DNA from: Mageeibacillus sp. UBA6976
GTDB lineage: Bacteria > Bacillota > Clostridia > Saccharofermentanales > Saccharofermentanaceae
Assembly (NCBI GenBank): GCA_002450155.1
Contig: DJYO01000020.1
Span: forward strand, 1 to 48,881
Reading direction: 5' to 3'
DNA: 48,881 nt
Positions 1 to 7,550 of the stretch are shown in pieces (the first letter of the stretch is position 1; each line of letters starts with the position of its first letter). The translations under genes and the position numbers were made by a program. Below the pieces are notes generated by a model. That model did no database searches, was not told the DNA's origin, and saw only the letters and a list, made by a program, of their open reading frames with translations.

Positions 1-41
1 AGGTTTTTTCACAGCCCCTTTTCAGTTTCAGGATGTTTACC

Positions 42-1643
42 TTACTTTACGTCTTCTTCAGTGATCGTCTCACCTGATATGACTCTGCTTATAAGCTGAG
101 TAGCTCTGTCTACTGAAGCCTGGTCAGGATACATGACGTAGAGCTTTGTGCCTCTCATCGAATAGGTGATGGCATATCCGCCTGTACCTGTTACAGCGTA
201 GGACTGTACGTTCCAGGATGCCATATCGTTTAACTGCATCTTTACGAGATCCTGGATCTCTTCGGAAGTGAAGTCAGTTATGAACATGCCTGCCATGTCT
301 TCCATGATGGTAGCGTAGTTTGTGAGGACAGAAGTGCCTGAAGACATCTTGGCGATGATGGCCTTGATTATACGCATCTGGTTCTGACCACGCATGTTGT
401 CTCCGTCTCTGAAAGCATATCTCTCACGGGCATATACAAGTGCCTCCTCACCTGAAAGGGTGATGTCTCCCTTGGCGAAGGAGTACCCTCTGACATTACC
501 GGAGTTGAATCCTACAGGATTATAGAATGAGACGCCGCCGATATCGTCTATGAGGGTCTCAAATCCTGTAAAGTTCAGCTGGCAGTAGTAGTTGATATCG
601 CAGCTGTAAAGTGTCTCGAGACCCTGGATAGAGCAGTCAACACCATAGTTAGACAGGTGAGTGAGCTTATCCTTTGTGCCTGAGCTTGATACAGGGTTGG
701 GAATGTAGTAGTCACGGGGTGTATTGATGAGCAGGATCTGCTTTGTCTCAGGGTTTACAACCATGAGGATATTAACGTCAGATCTGGATACCTTAAGGAG
801 CTTGGATCTTGTGTCGTTACCGCTTATGTACAGGATAAAGGGATCTGCAGTAAGGTCATCGACCGCATTGGATGTATCCCAGGAAATCGTAGGAGCTGCG
901 ATACCCAGGGTAGCAAGCTTCTCGTCTGTGATGTCACACTCATAGATAAGTCTGGTGTTGTTCTTGAAATCACCTGTAGATGTCTCTGTCTCATCGATCA
1001 TCTCGGCATAGCTCTCGTTCATGATGATGGCCTGTGTCTGACCTGACAGGAGAGCTTGTGCAAGAGCCTCACCTGAGTCGAATTCTGTAGGCTGTAATGC
1101 CTGTCCGATTATCTCGCCGACTTCGTTAACTGTAGCTTGTGTATAAGCGCTGTCGTAGTCTGAATGCATCGTTCCGAAGGAATAACCGACACAATCTGAA
1201 AGCTGCTGCGCAGGATCGTCATTTCTTACATATACGCCGATGACTGCACGGATAGGTGAAGTCTCAACAGTTGTTATGGTATCTACCGTCCTGTTTGCCT
1301 TGGATGCCACATCACCTACATAGATAGATGTAGCGCAGAAGACGATGACCAGGAGAACAGCAACGATCTTGCGTCCGATGCCGGGTCCCTTCTTTCTTCC
1401 GTCCTTTGTCTTCTTTTTTGCGAAGATCAGGGCAGCTTCAAGTACAAGAATTGCAAGGAAGAATACGACGATTATTGCCATATACTTGGCAGGGAGCATA
1501 TTCAGTTTCTGAAGCATTGCAAAGGCAAAGATGTCGCATCCTGCCTGAGCAAGAAGCATGATCAAGCCAAAGATCTTCCAAGGAGACTTCTTTTTCTTCA
1601 CCGGTTCCCCAAATTGACCGGTGCTTTGTCCGTTCTTTTTCAT
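42..1643 (-). CDS. LytR-CpsA-Psr (LCP) family envelope protein
   Basis: Predicted membrane-anchored LCP protein of 533 aa; the family transfers undecaprenyl-linked glycopolymers to peptidoglycan outside the cell. Three hydrophobic segments lie near residues 23-45, 54-74 and 92-110, followed by an extracytoplasmic part. The LCP domain is recognisable by SRSDVNILMVV (about 283), NTPRDYYIP (about 305) and YARERYAFRDGDNMRGQNQ (about 405-422), which carry the conserved Arg/Asp residues of the family. Residues 120-270 form the accessory region usual in long Clostridia LCP proteins. The ATG is preceded by AGGATGAGGAT. The gene lies 131 bp downstream of the glutamate-cysteine ligase gene and has its own candidate promoter, so it is probably a separate unit. 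The family assignment is firm; the polymer transferred is unknown. Confidence 0.93.
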   Translation of the reverse strand: MKKNGQSTGQFGEPVKKKKSPWKIFGLIMLLAQAGCDIFAFAMLQKLNMLPAKYMAIIVVFFLAILVLEAALIFAKKKTKDGRKKGPGIGRKIVAVLLVIVFCATSIYVGDVASKANRTVDTITTVETSPIRAVIGVYVRNDDPAQQLSDCVGYSFGTMHSDYDSAYTQATVNEVGEIIGQALQPTEFDSGEALAQALLSGQTQAIIMNESYAEMIDETETSTGDFKNNTRLIYECDITDEKLATLGIAAPTISWDTSNAVDDLTADPFILYISGNDTRSKLLKVSRSDVNILMVVNPETKQILLINTPRDYYIPNPVSSSGTKDKLTHLSNYGVDCSIQGLETLYSCDINYYCQLNFTGFETLIDDIGGVSFYNPVGFNSGNVRGYSFAKGDITLSGEEALVYARERYAFRDGDNMRGQNQMRIIKAIIAKMSSGTSVLTNYATIMEDMAGMFITDFTSEEIQDLVKMQLNDMASWNVQSYAVTGTGGYAITYSMRGTKLYVMYPDQASVDRATQLISRVISGETITEEDVK

Positions 1644-1685
1644 ATCCTCATCCTTTCTGAGCAGGTTTCCTCATGTAACGCGTGC

Positions 1686-1714
1686 ATTTTAATAATAAAA
1701 GGTGTTCCAGTCCA
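1686..1714 (-). promoter_or_regulatory. Candidate promoter of the LCP gene
   Basis: On the minus strand TGGACT (1714-1709), a 17-bp spacer and TAAAAT (1691-1686) form a sigma-A-like promoter pointing at the LCP gene. A perfect 12-bp palindrome, CCTAATATTAGG (1716-1727), abuts the -35 and could be a regulator site; no regulator is identified. Confidence 0.45.
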
Positions 1715-1774
1715 CCCTAATATTAGGTCTAAATGTGGCAGAAACATAGTCAATCTGACAAATAAGACGACGGA

Positions 1775-4438
1775 TCAAAGCTTGGAATTGCTTTTTGCCA
1801 GATCAAGAGCCTTGCCGGCAAACTTGCCGAAATACTCCTGCTTGATCTTCCAGGCATAGCGGTTTGTAGGGTCAGTCAGTTTGTCCATCTCAAAATCCAG
1901 GACTTTTACAGCATCAGGAGATATATCCCTGTAAAAGTCCTTCATGCCTGACAATATTCTGACAGCGCTCTCAGAACAACTCGCAGATGAACCATCGGGA
2001 GCTACTATATGAGCGACGTCAAGGTCAAAATGAGCTGCACTCTTGAAATTCTGAACAGCCTGGACCTGAGTTTCCAGGGACACCTTCTCTTCCGGGGTTG
2101 ATGCAAGATAGATAAGGAGAAGCTGAATAAACTTCAGATCTCTTATGTCTATTCCCGGATAAGACAGGGGATTCAGGTCTATCATCCTGAATTCTATGTG
2201 GTTTACTCCGCCCTCTTTAAGAGTTTCCAGAGTGTTTGTCCCCTTTGGCTTGAGCCGGACAGGGTAATACAACTCGGAGGCATATGCTATGAGTCCGTTA
2301 TTTACATAGTCCTGGAGACTGTCTGCATATTTATCTATATCAGAGTAGTCGAATACGACTGCAAAATGGTTCCAGTAGCCCAGCTCACTGCAGCGTACCG
2401 AAGCCATGCCCGTAAATATATCTTCGCCCCTGTGGCCACGCTCAAAGTAGGAGTGATCCATTATGGGAGATGCTGCAGTAAGTGCAGTTACGATCCAGCC
2501 GTAAATGGCGCTCCTCTTTGCAAGCCTCAGGTAGAACCGGTCCTTGTAAGACCTGAAGTCAGGGGCATCGCTCAATTCATAAGCCGCATAGAGGAGTTCG
2601 TCTGAGAATGAATAGTTCACATGTATCCCGGACATGGCCATCTTGTATCTTCCATAACGGTCCGCAAGATAGTTGCGGTATTCACTCTTGTGCTTTGCAT
2701 CACCGCTGTAAACGGCAACAGGGATATCCTCTTCGTTTTCGATAAAGGGCGGATTTGAGAAGGGCCAGAGATACTCCTTCTCCGGGAGCGACAATAAAAC
2801 CCTGTTCATCCTTGATGTATGCATGGCAAGCTCTGCTATTGCCCCTTCTGCATTAGGAGAGATGCCGGTATTGATCTCGGTCTGATTCTCGGCAAAATCC
2901 TTAACGATGTTTTTGTCTCCTGCAAAAGGATCAGGTGTTTTGGCCAATCGTCCGTCTCCTGTCACGCGCAAAGCTTCCTTCTCAAGGCCGATAGCGCCAG
3001 TAAGGAGCAGGCTCCTGACTTTCTCATTATCTGCGGGCAGGGTATAGCTCTCCTTTTTATGCAGAGAATACTGCCTGATAAGTTCATTCTTGGGAGTTCC
3101 CTGTCTTAATTCCAGGACATATTCTCTGCCTGGAGACATGAGCTCTCTTGCTCTCTTATAAAGGGGATCAAGATAGCTGCAGCTGCCTGCACCAGATCTC
3201 TTAAGACCTTCTTTGGCCAGATCCAGAACTGAGATGCAAAGCTCTTTAAGACCATCTCTGTTTACAAAATCAGGCAGATCCACCTGATTCATGAGTTTGC
3301 GGAGTTCAACATGGGAATAACCATGATGGTATAAGACGCGGTCGCTCTCAAGCAGCCGCAAAAGCTCAGGGACAGCATTTATGAGACCTACATGGAATGC
3401 AGCTGCAGACATGATCTCAGAAAGAGGCTGGCAGCAGACACTCCTGAATTCTATCGTCCCCCTGAAGGTAAGGTCCACGAATTTATATGTCCTGAGATAT
3501 GCCAGATCCCCTAATTCGGGTACGAGTCTGGTTGTGTGGAATTCTCCGTTCTCATAGTATTCAGCAGTGACTGAATCCTGCTTGTAGTAGTCGACTATCG
3601 GGACCGGGTGAAAGTGGTAGTATCTGCCGTCCCTCTCGGTGCAGAAGATACTGGTGGTCGCAATATATTCAAGCAGGTCGTCTATGGATTCCGGTGTTGC
3701 CTCGAATGCTCCGATATTGTGGGGATTGATGCCGTGTGTGCTGTTCTCCCAGAACATATCCCGGCAGCAAAGAAGGTCAGGCTCACTTTCCAGGATCGAA
3801 TTATCGAATAATACTGCCTTTACCGGCTCAAGCAGCGAGAAGGCTCTTATCGTATCTATCAGGTTTCGTTCCTCAACATCCAGCTGGATCTGGAACGCAC
3901 TTGCATAAGATCCGAAATCAGCATAAGGGTGAAAGTACATCGGATCGCTCCATTCGTCACTCTTTTTAAGAAAACGTTCGAGCATCCTGTATCTGCTCCC
4001 CGGGATAAAGTCTTTACGGCAGGCGGCGTAGTTAGGGTTAACGCCCATTCCGGTCAGCAGATGACCTGTCTTCTCAAGTTCGGAATTAAGGTAATAAACA
4101 TAGGATTCGAACCGCTCTTTGATAGGATCTATTCCTGTCTCGCATCCCATGGAGATCTCGATATTATTGTAGGAACAGTCGAAGGACAGGCTGTCGCCGG
4201 TCTTTGCATCTGATGCAAGATAGCATACTCTGTTGTCATCGTATTTCTCGGGCTTCAGACCATATTTGCGTATAGCAAGAGCAAATACCTTCTGGACCTC
4301 TTCGTAATCTGTTGCACTGCCATCGAGTTTGGCTATGGGCATCTCTATCTCGACACCTATCTTACCCGGCTCTTTGTGTTTAGTCGGTTCTATATATTTG
4401 CGGTATAGCTCTTTCTTGATCTCTTCTCTTGTGTACAT
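1775..4438 (-). CDS. Double-domain glutamate-cysteine ligase (GCS2-type fused to GshA-type)
   Basis: Predicted to make gamma-glutamylcysteine from glutamate, cysteine and ATP, the first step to glutathione-type thiols. The 887-aa chain looks like two whole ligases of different families in tandem. Residues 1 to about 450 resemble the GCS2/plant-type family: GVEIEMPIA (28-36), SAFQIQLDVEE, an ANSPF-like stretch FDNSIL, and GTIEFRSVCCQPLSE. Residues about 475-887 resemble the GshA/GshAB family: GLEKEALRV (about 481), FAENQTEINTGISPN, WPFSNPP, AMSGIHVNYSF and GGVNHIEFRMIDLNP. There is no ATP-grasp glutathione synthetase domain, so this is not a GshAB enzyme. The gene starts 2 bp after the stop of the class II amidotransferase gene. 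Ligase chemistry is well supported; why both domains are kept, and whether both are active, is unknown. Confidence 0.85.
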   Translation of the reverse strand: MYTREEIKKELYRKYIEPTKHKEPGKIGVEIEMPIAKLDGSATDYEEVQKVFALAIRKYGLKPEKYDDNRVCYLASDAKTGDSLSFDCSYNNIEISMGCETGIDPIKERFESYVYYLNSELEKTGHLLTGMGVNPNYAACRKDFIPGSRYRMLERFLKKSDEWSDPMYFHPYADFGSYASAFQIQLDVEERNLIDTIRAFSLLEPVKAVLFDNSILESEPDLLCCRDMFWENSTHGINPHNIGAFEATPESIDDLLEYIATTSIFCTERDGRYYHFHPVPIVDYYKQDSVTAEYYENGEFHTTRLVPELGDLAYLRTYKFVDLTFRGTIEFRSVCCQPLSEIMSAAAFHVGLINAVPELLRLLESDRVLYHHGYSHVELRKLMNQVDLPDFVNRDGLKELCISVLDLAKEGLKRSGAGSCSYLDPLYKRARELMSPGREYVLELRQGTPKNELIRQYSLHKKESYTLPADNEKVRSLLLTGAIGLEKEALRVTGDGRLAKTPDPFAGDKNIVKDFAENQTEINTGISPNAEGAIAELAMHTSRMNRVLLSLPEKEYLWPFSNPPFIENEEDIPVAVYSGDAKHKSEYRNYLADRYGRYKMAMSGIHVNYSFSDELLYAAYELSDAPDFRSYKDRFYLRLAKRSAIYGWIVTALTAASPIMDHSYFERGHRGEDIFTGMASVRCSELGYWNHFAVVFDYSDIDKYADSLQDYVNNGLIAYASELYYPVRLKPKGTNTLETLKEGGVNHIEFRMIDLNPLSYPGIDIRDLKFIQLLLIYLASTPEEKVSLETQVQAVQNFKSAAHFDLDVAHIVAPDGSSASCSESAVRILSGMKDFYRDISPDAVKVLDFEMDKLTDPTNRYAWKIKQEYFGKFAGKALDLAKSNSKL

Positions 4439-4440
4439 TA

Positions 4441-5214
4441 TTAGAGCCCCGAATATGCAAGGAACAATAGCTTCATGTTCTCTTCGTTGTCGAAATATTC
4501 ATTCCCGTGGGCCTTGCCTCTAAACGCTTCTTCGCCGGATCTTAAGGCAATGAGCGTGTTAAGGGGCAGGTTTTTCCACTGGCCTGATGAAAGCGGTCTT
4601 GTTGATATATAGATGCCGTTATACGGATCACTATAGTAGAGGGAATCTTTGAAATTAGTGTGCACATACATGAGCTCACCATCATAGATGATGAGATTTA
4701 CCTTATTGGACGGAGTGATCTCATATATGAGATCCTCAAGAACACTAAATCTCTCTTCAGACGTTAAGGCATCACTTTTGGCAGCTATTGCCTGATCCAT
4801 CTTATCCAGGATATAGAGCAGGATCCTCTCGCTGTCTGTCTCCCCGGATTGTTCGTGAACATACTTATCCATATTTGCTGATTCGAATATTGTCCCGTTG
4901 TGGATCAGGATCCATTTGCGCCCCGATCTGTCGGTGCCGGTAAAGGGATGGGCGTTCCTGTATTCCGTTGTTCCTATGGTAGCTCTCCTGATATGTGCAA
5001 GGACGCAGGAACCTTCAACCGGTTCCTTGAGACGCTCTTTGAGATAGAAGCTCTTTGTAGATTTCAAGGGTTCTTTCTCTACGGAGATATGGCCATTCTC
5101 GGATACGACCAAGCCCCATCCGTTGGGGTGCTCCTCTCCGTGCGAGAAGAACTCTTTGAGCTCATTGTTAACTCTTGCAGAATACTTTCCGGAATAACCG
5201 AACAGCTCGCACAT
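4441..5214 (-). CDS. Class II glutamine amidotransferase-like protein (YafJ/EgtC/Dug3 type)
   Basis: A 257-aa Ntn-type amidohydrolase. I place the start at 5214 because it gives Met-Cys-Glu-Leu-Phe-Gly, exposing Cys2 as the N-terminal nucleophile once Met is removed; GAGGAGGTGC lies just upstream. Starting further upstream would bury the nucleophile. Family marks are HPNGWGL, AHIRRATIG (substrate Arg) and ILIHNGTIF (oxyanion Asn-Gly). There is no synthase domain, so it is a stand-alone amidase or gamma-glutamyl hydrolase. Relatives include EgtC, which removes glutamate from a gamma-glutamyl intermediate, and yeast Dug3, which acts on glutathione. Being first gene of a two-gene unit with the glutamate-cysteine ligase suggests gamma-glutamyl thiol turnover (inference). 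An ordinary glutamine substrate cannot be excluded. Confidence 0.85.
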   Translation of the reverse strand: MCELFGYSGKYSARVNNELKEFFSHGEEHPNGWGLVVSENGHISVEKEPLKSTKSFYLKERLKEPVEGSCVLAHIRRATIGTTEYRNAHPFTGTDRSGRKWILIHNGTIFESANMDKYVHEQSGETDSERILLYILDKMDQAIAAKSDALTSEERFSVLEDLIYEITPSNKVNLIIYDGELMYVHTNFKDSLYYSDPYNGIYISTRPLSSGQWKNLPLNTLIALRSGEEAFRGKAHGNEYFDNEENMKLLFLAYSGL

Positions 5215-5243
5215 AACAGGGCACCTCCTCGAAAATTTTATGA

Positions 5244-5272
5244 AGTATAACACAGATGAGAATAAAAACCAA
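5244..5272 (-). promoter_or_regulatory. Candidate promoter of the amidotransferase-ligase operon
   Basis: Minus strand: TTGGTT (5272-5267), 17-bp spacer, TATACT (5249-5244). Transcription would start near 5237 and give a short leader ending in the GGAGG site of the amidotransferase gene. The -35 is weak and the -10 good. Confidence 0.45.
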
Positions 5273-5313
5273 CTAAAAAGGTAGGTAATAAGACCTTTAG
5301 TCCTGCATCCATT

Positions 5314-5341
5314 TTTACAGACCATGCTGATGTGCTAATAT
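5314..5341 (+). promoter_or_regulatory. Candidate promoter of the TPR lipoprotein gene
   Basis: TTTACA (5314-5319), a 16-bp spacer and TAATAT (5336-5341), the latter preceded by TGC (extended -10-like), about 48 bp before the ATG. It is back-to-back with the amidotransferase promoter. Confidence 0.35.
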
Positions 5342-5388
5342 AGGCTCAGAACACATATCAAATTTATTTGCCAAACGGAGGACGGTTT

Positions 5389-6525
5389 ATGAGAAAGAAA
5401 ATACTGATAACTACTTGCGTTACCATAGTGATGATCCTTGCATTTATTGCATCGGGATGCTCTTTTATTAAGACCGGTTCTGCTGACAGAGATAAGTATG
5501 ATGAGTATATCGAGAAGGCCGAGGATTATATGGATGACGGCAAATATGAGAAAGCTATCTCCACATATGAGAAGGCGCTGGATATAATCAGTGACAGAGA
5601 TGAAGCTTACATAGGCATAGCAATGGCATACATAGAGATGGGCGATATCGACAGCGCTCTGTCTATCCTTAAGAAGGGTAAGAAAGCCGTTGATGATAAT
5701 GACGACATCCTTGATCTTATAGATGACATCAATGACGGCAAGTACGATCCCGTAGTGATAGAACCGGAACCCTCAATGACCGTGACAGAGCCGGTCCAGA
5801 CAGCAGACCCTGTACCTACGGAAGAGTTATTCGATAATGAGATCGACATGAGCGAAGGCTATCAGGCTTATTATGATCTGGTCACTGACATGAGTGATGA
5901 AATACTGTTCTTCCAGGATAATCTTCTTTATGAGGGGACATGTGACTGCGCTGCCCTCTGGGATATTACGGGTGACGGTTTCCCCGAGCTTATAATTGCC
6001 CATTCGGATGATCTTTATACCATGACATATCTCATAAATGCCGACATCAGCATATATACATACGATTTTACTAACCATGAAACAACGCTTATGTTTAAAT
6101 TCGATGATGCTTTCATTCAGGCAGGCGGAGGTTATGAGACCGATCTGGTGTTAACAGATGACGGCAGGGTCATCCTATTTGCAGACGGCGGTGACGAAGG
6201 CTGGACTTACTATGTCAAAGAATTCATTGTTACCGGTAATTCACTCTCTATCAATAATTTCCTCGAGAAAACCGAATATCCTGACTATGAGAACAACAGT
6301 TCAATAGAGGAGTTTTATGTTAATGGCGCGGTAAGTGATGAACAGATGTATCTTGTGATGCGTGAAGGCTTTGAGGAAATGGCATCAGTTACCATCTTTT
6401 TGGATCCGGTCCATGGATACTATGGACAAGCAGATGAGTTTGCAAGCAGGCTTATGTCACTTCCGAACAACATGTTGGATTACAGCGAACTCCTGGATGA
6501 ACTGCAGCAGAATGGAGCTGTATAA
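5389..6525 (+). CDS. TPR-repeat lipoprotein, function unknown
   Basis: Predicted surface lipoprotein of 378 aa. Start at ATG 5389 with CGGAGGAC 6-13 bases upstream; an in-frame TTG 21 bp earlier lacks a ribosome site. The signal peptide ends in a lipobox, Ile-Ala-Ser-Gly-Cys, with Cys24 as the lipidation site. Residues about 33-100 hold two or more TPR helices (YEKAISTYEKALDI, EAYIGIAMAYIEMGDIDSAL), then an acidic Pro/Thr linker and a C-terminal domain of about 220 residues. That domain contains ALWDITGDGFPELIIAH, resembling the calcium-loop repeats (DxTGDGxPE) found in extracellular beta-propeller or repeat proteins. A hairpin terminator follows the stop. TPRs suggest protein contacts outside the membrane; no specific role can be given. 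Confidence 0.75.
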   Translation: MRKKILITTCVTIVMILAFIASGCSFIKTGSADRDKYDEYIEKAEDYMDDGKYEKAISTYEKALDIISDRDEAYIGIAMAYIEMGDIDSALSILKKGKKAVDDNDDILDLIDDINDGKYDPVVIEPEPSMTVTEPVQTADPVPTEELFDNEIDMSEGYQAYYDLVTDMSDEILFFQDNLLYEGTCDCAALWDITGDGFPELIIAHSDDLYTMTYLINADISIYTYDFTNHETTLMFKFDDAFIQAGGGYETDLVLTDDGRVILFADGGDEGWTYYVKEFIVTGNSLSINNFLEKTEYPDYENNSSIEEFYVNGAVSDEQMYLVMREGFEEMASVTIFLDPVHGYYGQADEFASRLMSLPNNMLDYSELLDELQQNGAV

Positions 6526-6560
6526 CATAAGGGCATTTAATATCAATTAATACCGTTTAT

Positions 6561-6592
6561 AAGGCTGCGATATTGTCGCAGTCTTATATTTT
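6561..6592 (+). terminator. Rho-independent terminator after the TPR lipoprotein gene
   Basis: AAGGCTGCGA / TCGCAGTCTT (6561-6570 and 6576-6585, one G-U pair) with a 5-nt loop, followed by ATATTTT. Confidence 0.7.
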
Positions 6593-6658
6593 GTAAGCAT
6601 ACGCTAACCTGGTGTAGTATAATGCTACGTAAAATAAGCTTATTAGGGGAGGGATATC

Positions 6659-7288
6659 ATGAGATATTCAGGCATGCCGGCCGGTATGTGGATACTGTAC
6701 AAGAGATCTTTTACAGACCGCCTCATCAAGGATCTGGGATTTGACAAAAAGCAGGCAAATGAGATCGCCAAAAAGGCCGGACCGAAATATAAGGAGATAA
6801 TCGCAGGGATACCGGAATTTGAGCAAGGCGACAGGTTCAAGACCAATATCGTAAACTGCGCCATGCTTATTGCTTTCCTCTCTTCCATGGACAGAAGACC
6901 GGATGTAGAAGAGGCGACAGAATATTACAAGAACGTTATGTCCATTGCAGTAACGAGGATGTTTTGCAGGATGGGCGGCAGAAATAAGTTTACAGAGAAA
7001 GATATTGAGGCCAATAAGAGGACTGCAGCCTTAAGGGCTGCTGACCGCAATAAATACTCCTGGAATATGGAATTTCTTCCTTATAGTGACGGCAGCGGAT
7101 ACGAAGCCAGGTTCTCGCACTGTGGAATATGTGAGCTGATGAGAGAGTACGGGTTCTTCGATCTTACGCCTGCCATGTGTCATCTGGACTATACGATGTC
7201 TGAGATGGGTGGGGCAAGTAACTTCGTAAGAGAATATACCCTTGCAACAGGCGGGCCTTATTGCGACTGCGGATATAAAAAGAAATAA
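6659..7288 (+). CDS. L-2-amino-thiazoline-4-carboxylate (ATC) hydrolase-like protein
   Basis: A 209-aa cytosolic protein resembling the ATC-hydrolase family, named after the Pseudomonas enzyme that opens L-2-amino-thiazoline-4-carboxylate to N-carbamoyl-cysteine. Family-like features are an alpha-helical N-terminal half and a Cys/His-rich C-terminal half: FSHCGICELMREYG, CHLDYTMSEMGG and a terminal GGPYCDCGYK. The ATG has GGGGAGGG 6-14 bases upstream, with TATAAT at 6618-6623 but no good -35. The HMA-protein gene starts 9 bp after the stop, so both are probably one transcript. The family contains many Clostridia paralogues of unproven activity; the substrate here is unknown. Its Cys residues and HMA neighbour would also fit a metal-linked role. 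Confidence 0.7.
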   Translation: MRYSGMPAGMWILYKRSFTDRLIKDLGFDKKQANEIAKKAGPKYKEIIAGIPEFEQGDRFKTNIVNCAMLIAFLSSMDRRPDVEEATEYYKNVMSIAVTRMFCRMGGRNKFTEKDIEANKRTAALRAADRNKYSWNMEFLPYSDGSGYEARFSHCGICELMREYGFFDLTPAMCHLDYTMSEMGGASNFVREYTLATGGPYCDCGYKKK

Positions 7289-7297
7289 GAGGCTTTT

Positions 7298-7543
7298 ATG
7301 TTCAAGACAACGGTTAAGATCGAAGGTATGATGTGCAGCATGTGCGAGGCACATATATGTGACTGCATAAGGAAGAATATTGCAGGTGCAAAGAAGGTCA
7401 AGGCATCGCATCTTAAGGGTGAAGCCACCTTTATCACTGACGACGCCATAGATGAGGATAAACTCAAAGAAGCTATTGCAGATACCGGATATACTCCGGT
7501 ATCTGTTTCAAGCAAACCGTATGTAAAGAAATGGTTCCTGTGA
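7298..7543 (+). CDS. Heavy-metal-associated (HMA) domain protein, copper-chaperone-like
   Basis: An 81-aa protein covering a single HMA ferredoxin-like fold. The metal site is GMMCSMCEAHI (Cys14 and Cys17 as the CxxC pair), in the same place as in CopZ and P-type ATPase metal domains. Two extra Cys follow in HICDCIRKN, which is unusual for CopZ. The usual ADTGYTP ending motif of the fold is present near residue 66. The gene lies directly behind the ATC-hydrolase-like gene and no Cu-ATPase is nearby, so it may serve its neighbour rather than a classical copper exporter (inference). The stop lies 7 bp from the end of the convergent GH3 gene, leaving no room for a separate terminator. Confidence 0.8.
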   Translation: MFKTTVKIEGMMCSMCEAHICDCIRKNIAGAKKVKASHLKGEATFITDDAIDEDKLKEAIADTGYTPVSVSSKPYVKKWFL

Positions 7544-7550
7544 TCCGGGC

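Noticed and set aside
5215..5325. A 37-residue N-terminal extension of the amidotransferase.
   Set aside because: It would hide the catalytic Cys2, runs through the promoter and ribosome site at 5222-5272, and is unlike the family.
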